From NCBI GenBank assembly GCA_964426915.1, contig CAYRTD010000042.1, positions 1 to 26,025 on the forward strand: a DNA stretch of 26,025 nt. Reading direction: 5' to 3'. Origin of the DNA: CAYRTD01 sp964426915 (lineage in GTDB: Bacteria; Bacteroidota; Bacteroidia; Bacteroidales; GCA-2748055). The position numbers were made by a program, and so were the translations under genes. Shown here piece after piece: positions 1 through 7,071 of this stretch. Within the stretch, counting starts at the first letter, position 1. Every line of letters starts with the position of its first letter. Below the pieces are notes generated by a model. The model made no database searches, was not told the origin of the DNA, and saw nothing but the letters and a program-made list of their open reading frames with translations.

Positions 1-69
1 GTGATCGGTATTTATTGGAGCGAGACCAGGAGATGAGATATCCAATGATTTTCTTCCGCCTACCGTTTC
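1..69. other. Left edge, intergenic, with heptamer-repeat fragment
   Basis: No gene is visible. The first ten bases (GTGATCGGTA) match the (A/G)ATCGGT heptamer repeats found at 1111-1500 and 15101-15180, so another array may end at or just beyond the left edge. The stop codon of the 272-residue lipoprotein begins at 70. Confidence 0.4.
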
Positions 70-888
70 CTAATCTAAACCATCTATGAACTTGGTCTCT
101 TTCCAAAATCTATATTCTGTTTTATTCAATTCCTTGAGAAATACTTTAAAATGAGAATTTTTTTGCCAGAATTCTGTAAACTTGTACTCAAATTCGTAGT
201 CACACATACATCTGCATTTGCAATAATCTCCGGAGCAAGTGTCTGATATATGTATATTAATCTGTTCGTTTTCAATTGTTACGGAATCATTTAATAATCC
301 GCAGCAGTTGTAATTCAGTAAAATAGTAAATGTCAATGTATCCTTATCGATTTCATAAAATAAAGTATCATTCAGGTTCTTTAAATCATTACTTCTAAAA
401 TCAGGCTTTTCAATAAAGCATCCCTTATAATATGTCTTTTCCAGATTTACTCCGGAATTAAAATATTCGTGAACAGCACTAAATGATAAATTATCATTTT
501 CCGGAGTTAGTATATCAACTACTCTAAGTGTTTCTTGATATGCGGAATCTATTGTGATTAACAATTCTGATTTTGCGGGATAAGTGTAAATACAACCATA
601 ACAATGCATTTCAGCAATTAGACCATTACATTCATTCAGCTTTTTAATCAGAACGTCCAGGTTTTCTCTATGTCCGATTGAGTCGCTCTCAGAAACATTG
701 GGGGTTAAATCCGATGTGATTTTATTAATCTCATTTTTAACGGCATCTATATTATACTCAAGCAATCCGGATTTTAGGTTTTGGCAATCAATAGAAGTAG
801 TAAGATTATTCTGCTCGTTTTCACAGGATAAAACGAGCAGAAATAGAAGATTAATTGAAATAATAACTAAATTTTTCATCCTGTTCAT
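70..888 (-). CDS. Hypothetical lipoprotein, cysteine-rich C-terminal half
   Basis: I do not recognise a named family. The N-terminus has two basic residues, a hydrophobic stretch (about residues 7-20) and a lipobox LVLSC with the lipidated Cys at residue 22, so it should be a signal peptidase II substrate carried on the outer membrane or facing the periplasm. The mature start (CENEQNN) lacks the K-D/E-D/E surface-export signal. Cysteines are dense later on: HCYGC near residue 100, YNCCG near 195, and a CSGDYCKCRCMCDY cluster near 218-231. This suggests disulfides or metal binding, but no known metal motif is clear. The reading frame is intact and bounded by the window's left intergenic stretch and a downstream repeat-rich region. 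It is probably monocistronic; no TAnnTTTG element was found upstream. Function unknown. Confidence 0.75.
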   Translation of the reverse strand: MNRMKNLVIISINLLFLLVLSCENEQNNLTTSIDCQNLKSGLLEYNIDAVKNEINKITSDLTPNVSESDSIGHRENLDVLIKKLNECNGLIAEMHCYGCIYTYPAKSELLITIDSAYQETLRVVDILTPENDNLSFSAVHEYFNSGVNLEKTYYKGCFIEKPDFRSNDLKNLNDTLFYEIDKDTLTFTILLNYNCCGLLNDSVTIENEQINIHISDTCSGDYCKCRCMCDYEFEYKFTEFWQKNSHFKVFLKELNKTEYRFWKETKFIDGLD

Positions 889-1070
889 TTTTTAAACCTA
901 ATAAACTGATGCTATTAACACTAATTTGGTTGCTTTTAGATCCTGGCTAATGTCAAAATTTATTTATAAACGCTTTTGAGGTTTTTGCCCTGGAAGAACC
1001 AGTAATTCTAAAGGTACAAATGTGCCCGGTTCTACAACCGCGGCGAAGCATATTAAATCGCTTTTTAGTA
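889..1070. other. Intergenic stretch before the repeat block
   Basis: This stretch holds the 5' flank of the lipoprotein gene and no convincing gene. A 32-codon minus-strand ORF (start ATG at 1051, end at 953, beginning MLRRGCRTGHICTFRITGSS) is open and basic, but I cannot link it to a family and no promoter is visible. It may be a decayed gene end. Confidence 0.35.
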
Positions 1071-1558
1071 CGCCGGGGAAGAAGGGGAGGAAGGGGAAGA
1101 AGGAGGAGGGGTGATCGGTAATCGGTGATCGGTGATCGGTGATCGGTAATCGGTGTGATCGGTAATCGGCAATCAGTAGGACCTTTCATTAAACACATAA
1201 ACGATTAAACGATTCAACCCATAAACCCTTATACGGTAATCGGTAATCGGTGATCGGTAATCGGTGTGACCTTTCATTAAACACATAAACGATTAAACGA
1301 TTCAACCCATAAACCCTTATACNNNNNNNNNNNNNNNNNNNNNNNNNNNNNNNNNNNNNNNNNNNNNNNNNNNNNNNNNNNNNNNNNNNNNNNNNNNNNN
1401 NNNNNNNNNNNNNNNNNNNNNNTAAACACATAAACGATTAAACGATTCAACCCATAAACCCTTATACGGTAATCGGTGATCGGTAATCGGTGATCGGTGT
1501 GTCGGTGTGTCGGTGTGTCGGTGTGTCGGTGTGTCGGTGTGATTGGTGTGATTGGTGT
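1071..1558. repeat. Composite tandem-repeat block: G-rich tract, heptamers, 88-bp units, octamers
   Basis: The block contains four layers in order. (1) A purine tract at 1075-1111 with four GGGG runs. (2) Tandem heptamers of the form (A/G)ATCGGT from about 1112 to 1170. (3) An 88-bp unit starting at 1181 and again at 1269, made of a 54-bp core (ACCTTTCATTAAACACATAA onward, to 1234 and to 1322) followed by four heptamers; the 54 visible bases of the second unit are identical to the first. A third core resumes at 1423 after the assembly gap. (4) Octamers TGTGTCGG repeated about five times and TGTGATTGG repeated twice, up to about 1557. The block ends right at the stop codon of the 119-residue gene. 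Heptamer arrays of this kind resemble the STRR sequences described in cyanobacteria, but I cannot assign a named family. Reading frames across the block are repeat artefacts. Confidence 0.9.
1323..1422. other. Assembly gap, 100 N
   Basis: Exactly 100 N lie inside the 88-bp tandem repeat. The spacing of the flanking repeat cores (1278 to 1423, 145 bp) is not a multiple of 88, which fits a placeholder of arbitrary length. The true number of repeat units is unknown. Confidence 0.95.
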
Positions 1559-1918
1559 TTATTTACAATCGTAGATATTCCAGTTTTTTGGATGTTTCAT
1601 CCATAATTCAAAATTCAGGCTTTCTTCTATTATTACTTCTTCATTTTCCACAGAACTAAAATCAAGCATCCATTCTTCCAGTACAAGTTCTTCTTCTATC
1701 AGCATTTCACTTTCTTCAACAGCTTCAAAGGAACCGGCCGCATCAACAAACTCTGAAAACTGGTAACCATATATTAGCTCTACTAACATGTAATTGGTAT
1801 CTATAATTATTAAGGGAGAGTTCTCTGAGCTTCCGTAATTTCCTGCACGGACTGCGGTAAACGGAACAATGAGAATAATGAGAGTGATAAACAGCTTAAT
1901 GATTCTTAGGTCTTTCAT
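1559..1918 (-). CDS. Small acidic secreted protein with duplicated EExLxxExWM motif
   Basis: A 119-residue protein with a clear signal peptide (basic MKDLRIIK start, hydrophobic core to about residue 22, AVRA cleavage region). The mature part is strongly acidic. Two copies of a tryptophan motif are visible: EEELVLEEWMLDFSSV (about residues 73-88) and EESLNFELWMKHPKNW (about 98-113), with shared spacing E-E-x-L-x-x-E-x-W-M. This suggests a short internal duplication, perhaps a binding repeat. I recall similar acidic EE...WM proteins from Bacteroidota but cannot give a function. The stop codon touches the repeat block, so the 3' UTR must consist of repeat sequence. A TATATTTG element lies 33 bp upstream of the start. 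Mature location is probably periplasm or outside. Confidence 0.7.
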   Translation of the reverse strand: MKDLRIIKLFITLIILIVPFTAVRAGNYGSSENSPLIIIDTNYMLVELIYGYQFSEFVDAAGSFEAVEESEMLIEEELVLEEWMLDFSSVENEEVIIEESLNFELWMKHPKNWNIYDCK

Positions 1919-1950
1919 AATAATAGCCTTTATGTTTAAAATTGATGATA

Positions 1951-1958
1951 CAAATATA
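1951..1958 (-). promoter_or_regulatory. Bacteroidota -7 promoter element TATATTTG
   Basis: On the minus strand this reads TATATTTG, an exact match to the Bacteroidota -7 consensus TAnnTTTG. It lies about 33 bp upstream of the start of the acidic secreted protein. No TTTG/TTG at the proper -33 distance is obvious. Confidence 0.5.
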
Positions 1959-2163
1959 GGTCATGTATCAATCTGGCTTTTGTACTTTTGACGCATATGA
2001 TAGGATTATTCAGCCATTTCGGGCTTTTCCGAAATAAATGAAGAAGAAAGCTTATCGGTGAAGGACCATGGACAATAGTCCAGGGAGGTCGTAATTGAAA
2101 TTCGGAGGAAGCGACAATTAAGAAATGGATAGGGACATGAAGGTATGGATGGATGTAAGATTT

Positions 2164-2191
2164 GTAGAGACGCCCACCTGGACGCCTCCAC
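2164..2191. repeat. Decayed inverted repeat of the GTAGAGACGCCCA type
   Basis: GTAGAGACGCCCA (2164-2176), a CC centre and TGGACGCCTCCAC (2179-2191) pair at 10 of 13 positions. It begins 10 bp beyond the stop end of the 238-residue lipoprotein gene. From memory, near-palindromes containing GTAGAGACG are dispersed in several bacterial phyla; this copy has three mismatches and looks decayed. It could act as a weak terminator for the lipoprotein gene, although no T tract follows. Confidence 0.5.
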
Positions 2192-2201
2192 AATAATCCC
2201 A

Positions 2202-2918
2202 TTATTCATTATCAATCTCAACATCAGTTGCCAGGTCTAAACCATCTGCAACAATATCAAAAATACCCGTGTTATAGTCTTCACTTATAACAATCACATT
2301 ATCTACTTTTTCTGCAGCACTCAAGTGTTCATTGGTAACACCCTGAAACCAGGCTCCGGGATCCAGTGTTACCTGGGCAAGGACATTTTCATCGGAAGCA
2401 AAGGTAATGCTTCCTTCCCGTTCAACTTCAAAGCTCTCTCCTGAGTTGAACTCAAAACGAACATCATGATTTATATCCTCTCCATCAGTGTATATGCCAT
2501 ACAGAATTATAGAGGGAATGTCGTCTTCATCCTGAAGTTCAATTTCTACTTCCATTTCATTATAAGTACCGGCAGGAATTTTAACAAAACTGATGTCAGG
2601 TGAAGTTTCTCCCGTGGCAAAATCAATCACTGTACTGGCCTCTAATTCAAAATCTATCTCTATAGAATCATTATCAGTTTCTACTTCAAATTCTACTTCG
2701 CTCAGAATAATAGAACCTGAATTAAATGAAAGCTCTTTTGTTTGTTGAGCAGATTTTAGCCCGTCCTCCAGCGATATGGGAGTGGTAATTGTATTAAACT
2801 TCAAGCCAATTAATGGACTGTCCTGATCGTCTTTTTCACAATTTGTAAAAGTAACACCTGCCATGAATACCACAACCGGTAATAAAATTGCTTTGAAAAT
2901 CATCTTTCTCATAATCAT
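2202..2918 (-). CDS. Surface-type lipoprotein, predicted beta-rich, function unknown
   Basis: A 238-residue protein with a lipobox (TFTNC, Cys at residue 27) directly followed by E-K-D-D-Q. That matches the Bacteroidota lipoprotein export signal (Lys followed by two acidic residues just after the Cys), which directs lipoproteins to the cell surface, so surface exposure is likely. The mature region alternates short hydrophobic and acidic strands (for example SIILSEVEFEVETD, EMEVEIELQDEDD, SITFASDENVLAQVTLDPG), which suggests a beta-sandwich. It is strongly acidic. No catalytic motif is recognisable, and the DUF4382-like lipoproteins are only a loose comparison. The start could be Met1 or Met3 (MRKMIFK); both give the same signal peptide. 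The gene appears monocistronic, with a hairpin after the stop and 610 bp without a gene upstream. Confidence 0.75.
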   Translation of the reverse strand: MIMRKMIFKAILLPVVVFMAGVTFTNCEKDDQDSPLIGLKFNTITTPISLEDGLKSAQQTKELSFNSGSIILSEVEFEVETDNDSIEIDFELEASTVIDFATGETSPDISFVKIPAGTYNEMEVEIELQDEDDIPSIILYGIYTDGEDINHDVRFEFNSGESFEVEREGSITFASDENVLAQVTLDPGAWFQGVTNEHLSAAEKVDNVIVISEDYNTGIFDIVADGLDLATDVEIDNE

Positions 2919-3528
2919 AAATATTAGGTTTACACTATTAATTATTTCTTTAACTCCAGCACATTGTTATATTTTTAATTGAAGTCCTATGTTCAATGCA
3001 CTCTCATTATAAAACAGATGATCTTTAAATTATCCTACCAAATTCTGCTTAATAGTTACTCAAATCCTGACTGAAAATTATAATCCACTACAATTAAATG
3101 ATATACGACCTATAACTTTGAATTACTAACTAATGCCTGTCAATAGAGTAAAATGTTTGGATCATAATGTTCGAGATCAAGGCTTGCGACAGCGTGCGGA
3201 GGCGCAAGGTCAAAATAGAATAGCCCCGATTAAACCACTGTCACAATTACCTATTGACTCATAACCTGAAATTCCCTAATTTTATACGACAAAAAAAAAT
3301 CATTTTTCAAGACCTTGCAACCTCCGGCATCAATGATGTCATGAACAAAAGAGATACTAAAAGTTTTCGTACCTTATTGAACGATTGTAAAATCTGAAAT
3401 ACACTCACTTGCATACTACACCAGCTTTCTAAGTTAACTATCTGGAATATTTTGATTTAATGACCTTACTCTCGCTCCTGTAAAACGCTTGCACTATACT
3501 CTACGTCATCAAAAAAAATGTTTCAATC
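2919..3528. other. Gene-free 610-bp divergent intergenic region
   Basis: The region lies between divergent genes (the lipoprotein leftward, the T9SS cargo rightward). It is AT-rich with stop codons in all frames. The one departure is a GC-rich patch at about 3176-3213 that can fold through CTTGCG (3183-3188) and CGCAAG (3203-3208). A loosely complementary stretch follows about 100 bp on (GACCTTGC near 3310). No RNA gene fold or consensus promoter was identified. Confidence 0.5.
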
Positions 3529-5745
3529 ATGACACAAATTATCAAATCTTCTGGGCATCTCCCTTTTTTAATACTGCTACTTTTAGTAATCATTCATTCG
3601 GCAAGTCAAGCTCAAAAAGGAGAATGGGTTGAATATTCTCTGGAAGATTTTGGCTCTGGAACCTTTGTTTACGATTGCGGGGATGGGTGCTGTGGTTATG
3701 CATTTGAAAACTCGGGTTCTGTTTTATGCTTTGATGTAGAAAAAGAAAATTGGATGGAAATTGATCTTGGGGGAAACCAGACATTTCAACACATGGAATC
3801 CAGTGGAAATATCCTTTTTTCAGTAACAGATCAACTGCTGTTTGGCTACTCTTCTTCCCTGGGTGAATGGGATACTCTTTATTATGAAGGAACGGAAATT
3901 CCAGTATCGGACTGGTCATCAACGGGTTATGGGTGCAGCGATAGCCTTGCCTTTTTTTTGAGTACGGAGAAATTTTATGTATTTGACGGATCAGCCGGGG
4001 AATGGAAAGGTTATAAATATGACTTGCCTGAAAATTTTGGAATGGCTACCTATCTTGTGAACGACAATTATATTGCTGCAATACTTTCAAGAACAGATAA
4101 TGAAGAAGGTTCCCTGAACATAGTATACAGTGCTTTCACCCGAAAATTTATCGAACTCGATCCTGGTGCCAGTTTGATCCCGGTAAACTACAATGACGGT
4201 TATGCCGGATTATTTGACAAAACTGGGTTTGGGAAAGAGCTGCTCTTTGTTGGATACAACGCACATAAAAATCAATTTATTCTATTGGATTATTCGGCTG
4301 AAGATGAATCATCTGTCATTTTTAACGGTTCGAACCTTATGCCGGCCGATCCTTTTAATGCTTATTGCATAGGGTTCAGAAAGGTGATCACTCCTAATAA
4401 ATTATTACAGATAAAATATTATGGATACAGCACTTCCATCGGTGAATGGAATACAATCACATATGACATTGATCTCGAGAATGAAAGTTATGATGGTAAT
4501 GGCACTATTGGGGGTGTATTTACATCTGATATGAGTATTATGAAAAAAACTGAAAAAGAAAGATTCTTCTTCTTTACATCCGAAGACACCAGCTTTCATG
4601 ATGTTCACAGCGATATAAAGGCGTTTACAACATCGAGTGGAAGACAAACCGGGGGAAAAGCATTTGTGGCTTTCGATGATCAGAAAGGGTGGGGATATAA
4701 TCCTTCAACCAGGAATGGTAGCTATATTGACTTTTCACATGAAAGAACAACTAACCTAAACAGTGGTAATGAATTTATTACGTTTAGCAGGTACAGTGGC
4801 GATTCTGACATAATGAACACATACTTCTATAACAGCCGGACCAACAGGTGGTCATCTGTCGAACTTCCCAAAAATGCCGGATCACCCGGAAATTTAACTT
4901 CTGGGACCTATTTATATAATAACTGGCCGGAAAATGTGGTAGTATTCTATTCAGCAAAACAGGATTCTATTATTAATCCGGACCTGCCCGACAGTCTTAA
5001 TTTCTATCTGGAAACCAATGACCATCTTGCTTATGCAAGGGCACCCGGCTATTCCATGCTTTTTAATGGAAATCACTGTTCCATCCATGAGAAAAACTTT
5101 CTGTTAAATCAGAATGGACTTGGAGAAGGCTCAGGAGCTTTCTTTAATTCTGTAGACAGCACTCTCCACGGATACAGTGCCATATCAGATAACTGGACAA
5201 TAGAAAAAATATCCGAAGAGCCATATTATGCATTGAGTAAGGGTTACATAGGTATTGTCTCTTCATGGTTAAATAACAGAAGTTTTGGCAAATTTTACGC
5301 ATACAATGCTTTTGATGATGCATGGATTGAACTTATACCAGAAGGCATTCACCAGGGAGTGGAATTAGGGCAGCGCACAGCAATGGTAATACGCTCAGAT
5401 CATGTCTATGCTTTTAATCCATCAGCCTCGAATGTATACAACGATCAGGACGTACTGGTAACGAAAGACATTAAATTAAGTCAGAACTATCCCAATCCAT
5501 ATAAAGAATTTACCCATATTGAATATAAACTACCTTCAGAAGCAAAAGTTATTCTGAAAATTTATAATACCATGGGACAGGAAGTGAAAACATTGGTACA
5601 TGATACAAAACCCGCAGGCATCCACTATGTAATCTGGAATGGTAAAGATAATCATGGTCAATCTCCCGGTCCGGGCATATACATTTACCAGCTGCGTGCA
5701 GGAAACCAGGTCAGAAGTAAAAGAATGGTGCTCCTGTCAAAATAA
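3529..5745 (+). CDS. T9SS-exported propeller-like repeat protein with type A sorting domain
   Basis: A 738-residue secreted protein. It has an N-terminal signal peptide (about residues 1-28, ending ASQAQ) and a C-terminal type A sorting domain (about 645-738). That domain contains SQNYPNPYKEFTHIEY, the IYNTMGQEVKTL strand, an IWNGKDNHG turn and a final G-x-Y-x-Y-x-L plus KRMVLL, as in Por secretion and FlgD-like domains. It should cross the outer membrane by the type IX system and be anchored or released. The long middle carries spaced Trp strands in similar settings (GEWDT, GEWKG, GEWNT, NRWSS, DNWTI, DAWIE; Trp at about 75, 114, 159, 307, 441, 556 and 599). This suggests a Kelch-like beta-propeller, which is an inference. 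No catalytic motif was seen, so a binding or structural role is more likely. It stands alone on its strand, and its function is unknown. Confidence 0.85.
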   Translation: MTQIIKSSGHLPFLILLLLVIIHSASQAQKGEWVEYSLEDFGSGTFVYDCGDGCCGYAFENSGSVLCFDVEKENWMEIDLGGNQTFQHMESSGNILFSVTDQLLFGYSSSLGEWDTLYYEGTEIPVSDWSSTGYGCSDSLAFFLSTEKFYVFDGSAGEWKGYKYDLPENFGMATYLVNDNYIAAILSRTDNEEGSLNIVYSAFTRKFIELDPGASLIPVNYNDGYAGLFDKTGFGKELLFVGYNAHKNQFILLDYSAEDESSVIFNGSNLMPADPFNAYCIGFRKVITPNKLLQIKYYGYSTSIGEWNTITYDIDLENESYDGNGTIGGVFTSDMSIMKKTEKERFFFFTSEDTSFHDVHSDIKAFTTSSGRQTGGKAFVAFDDQKGWGYNPSTRNGSYIDFSHERTTNLNSGNEFITFSRYSGDSDIMNTYFYNSRTNRWSSVELPKNAGSPGNLTSGTYLYNNWPENVVVFYSAKQDSIINPDLPDSLNFYLETNDHLAYARAPGYSMLFNGNHCSIHEKNFLLNQNGLGEGSGAFFNSVDSTLHGYSAISDNWTIEKISEEPYYALSKGYIGIVSSWLNNRSFGKFYAYNAFDDAWIELIPEGIHQGVELGQRTAMVIRSDHVYAFNPSASNVYNDQDVLVTKDIKLSQNYPNPYKEFTHIEYKLPSEAKVILKIYNTMGQEVKTLVHDTKPAGIHYVIWNGKDNHGQSPGPGIYIYQLRAGNQVRSKRMVLLSK

Positions 5746-5956
5746 AACTTCATTTTCTTATTTCCAGCGCATTCTTCCCCGGCAAATTCCGTAAACTTCG
5801 AATGTGATTCGATTTAATACCAGTATATAACGGAAGAAAGACTATCTCTGAGGTGAAGGTACCTGCCACCGCAGGGAGAGGCCTCTGAATTTCATTGAAA
5901 ATTACGCACAATTACCTCGTTCCTATTTCGTAAATTTAACCCTCAAAAAAACCTCC

Positions 5957-6856
5957 ATGAGATATTTACTGCTGTTTTTCATACTTATCCTCAACCTCAG
6001 CCTCCATGCACAAGAGTTTTCCATCGGAAATACCAAAATGAATTTTACCGATCCGGAGAGAAATGACAGGGACATACCAGTAGAGGTATATTACCCGGCA
6101 GATACGAGCGGGGAAGATGTATCCCTAACAAAAATGAATGACGGGAAATTCCCCCTCCTCATCTTTACCCATGGTTATTTGTCTAAAATAAAGTCCTATA
6201 ATAACATAAGGGAAATGCTGGTGCCTCATGGTTATATCATCGTATTTCCTGATACGGAAACCGGACTTTTTGCCAATCACTCTGAACTGGCAAAGGATAT
6301 TGTTTTTTTGGCAAATGAATTCCCGGGCCTTGCAAAAGATAAGGAGTCATTGTTTCATGATCGGATTGACACTTCTCTTTGCCTTATGGGACATAGCATG
6401 GGAGGCGGATGCTCCTTTCTTGCAGCAGAAATGCTGAATTCTGTGGATGGGATTATCACCCTGGCGGCATATGACACGGATCCATCATCCATTGAGGCGT
6501 GCTCAAAAATTATGGCTCCTACCCTTCTCTTTGGGGGAAGTAAAGATCCGGTAACCCGACCCGAAAATCACCAGATACCAATGTATGAAAACCTCAAGAG
6601 TCAAAATAAAACCTTCATTAACATAATCGGTGGCAGCCACTGCCAGATGAGCGATCAGCATAAAAGCTGCAAAATCACCGAGTTAATGCTTTTCAGCACT
6701 CCGGATATAAGCAGGGAAAAACAACACGAGATTATGAAAAAGTTCATGCTTAGCTGGCTGGATTATTTTATGAAGGGAGAGGAAGGAGCGATTTGGGAGT
6801 TCGAAAGCCTGTTAAGAGAAGTTGAGCCAATTTCGTTTTCTAGAAACTGGAAATGA
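5957..6856 (+). CDS. Exported alpha/beta hydrolase (chlorophyllase/PAF-acetylhydrolase-like)
   Basis: A 299-residue serine hydrolase with a signal peptide (residues 1 to about 19, LSLHAQ), so probably periplasmic or secreted. It has an N-terminal VEVYYPAD strand and an oxyanion-loop segment LLIFTHGY (67-74). The nucleophile elbow GHSMGGG puts Ser147 in place, with Asp197 (FGGSKDP) and His228 (GGSHCQ) completing a plausible triad. The layout fits the chlorophyllase/dienelactone hydrolase/platelet-activating-factor acetylhydrolase group of ester hydrolases. The substrate cannot be told from sequence. A Cys follows His228 and several more are present, so a disulfide is possible. The gene is separated by about 210 bp from the upstream T9SS cargo and ends before a long palindrome that probably terminates it and the convergent rhodanese gene. 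Confidence 0.85.
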   Translation: MRYLLLFFILILNLSLHAQEFSIGNTKMNFTDPERNDRDIPVEVYYPADTSGEDVSLTKMNDGKFPLLIFTHGYLSKIKSYNNIREMLVPHGYIIVFPDTETGLFANHSELAKDIVFLANEFPGLAKDKESLFHDRIDTSLCLMGHSMGGGCSFLAAEMLNSVDGIITLAAYDTDPSSIEACSKIMAPTLLFGGSKDPVTRPENHQIPMYENLKSQNKTFINIIGGSHCQMSDQHKSCKITELMLFSTPDISREKQHEIMKKFMLSWLDYFMKGEEGAIWEFESLLREVEPISFSRNWK

Positions 6857-6949
6857 AATGATTGTACAGGGTAGCAAGCTGAAAAAGTTCATATAGATTC
6901 TGAAATTCTTGCAAATTGAAAGTGAATGCCTGAGAATTGCATTTTTGCT

Positions 6950-7002
6950 CTGAAAGAACAGACCCTAAGGGTTTTGAAAACCCTTAGGGTCTGTTCTTTC
7001 AG
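6950..7002. terminator. Perfect 53-bp palindrome, probable bidirectional terminator
   Basis: The left arm 6950-6975 and right arm 6977-7002 are exact reverse complements (26 bp each) around a single central G. The core contains GACCCTAAGGG, then TTTT-G-AAAA, then CCCTTAGGGTC. It lies between the convergent genes ending at 6856 (+) and 7072 (-). The centre would open as a small loop. No long external T tract follows, so termination may be by hairpin alone, or the element may be a dispersed palindromic repeat. Confidence 0.75.
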
Positions 7003-7071
7003 CCTATTGGCAAATAAATTAAGTTTGGACATATAGCCCATCTAAGCCTCCGCCGCCGGCAAAATAAATCC

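Noticed and set aside
953..1198. Minus-strand ORF reading through the heptamers
   Set aside because: Most of the translation is repeat sequence with periodic RLPITDYRSP-like strings; only the last 32 codons lie outside it, and they match nothing I know.
1189..1431. Minus-strand ORF across the N gap
   Set aside because: It consists of tandem repeat and undetermined bases.
1181..1500. CRISPR-like appearance of the 88-bp repeats
   Set aside because: The units are directly tandem without unique spacers, and no cas gene is present.
1936..2224. Two minus-strand ORFs of 72-88 codons
   Set aside because: They run through the hairpin element and intergenic sequence and have no recognisable domain or start context.
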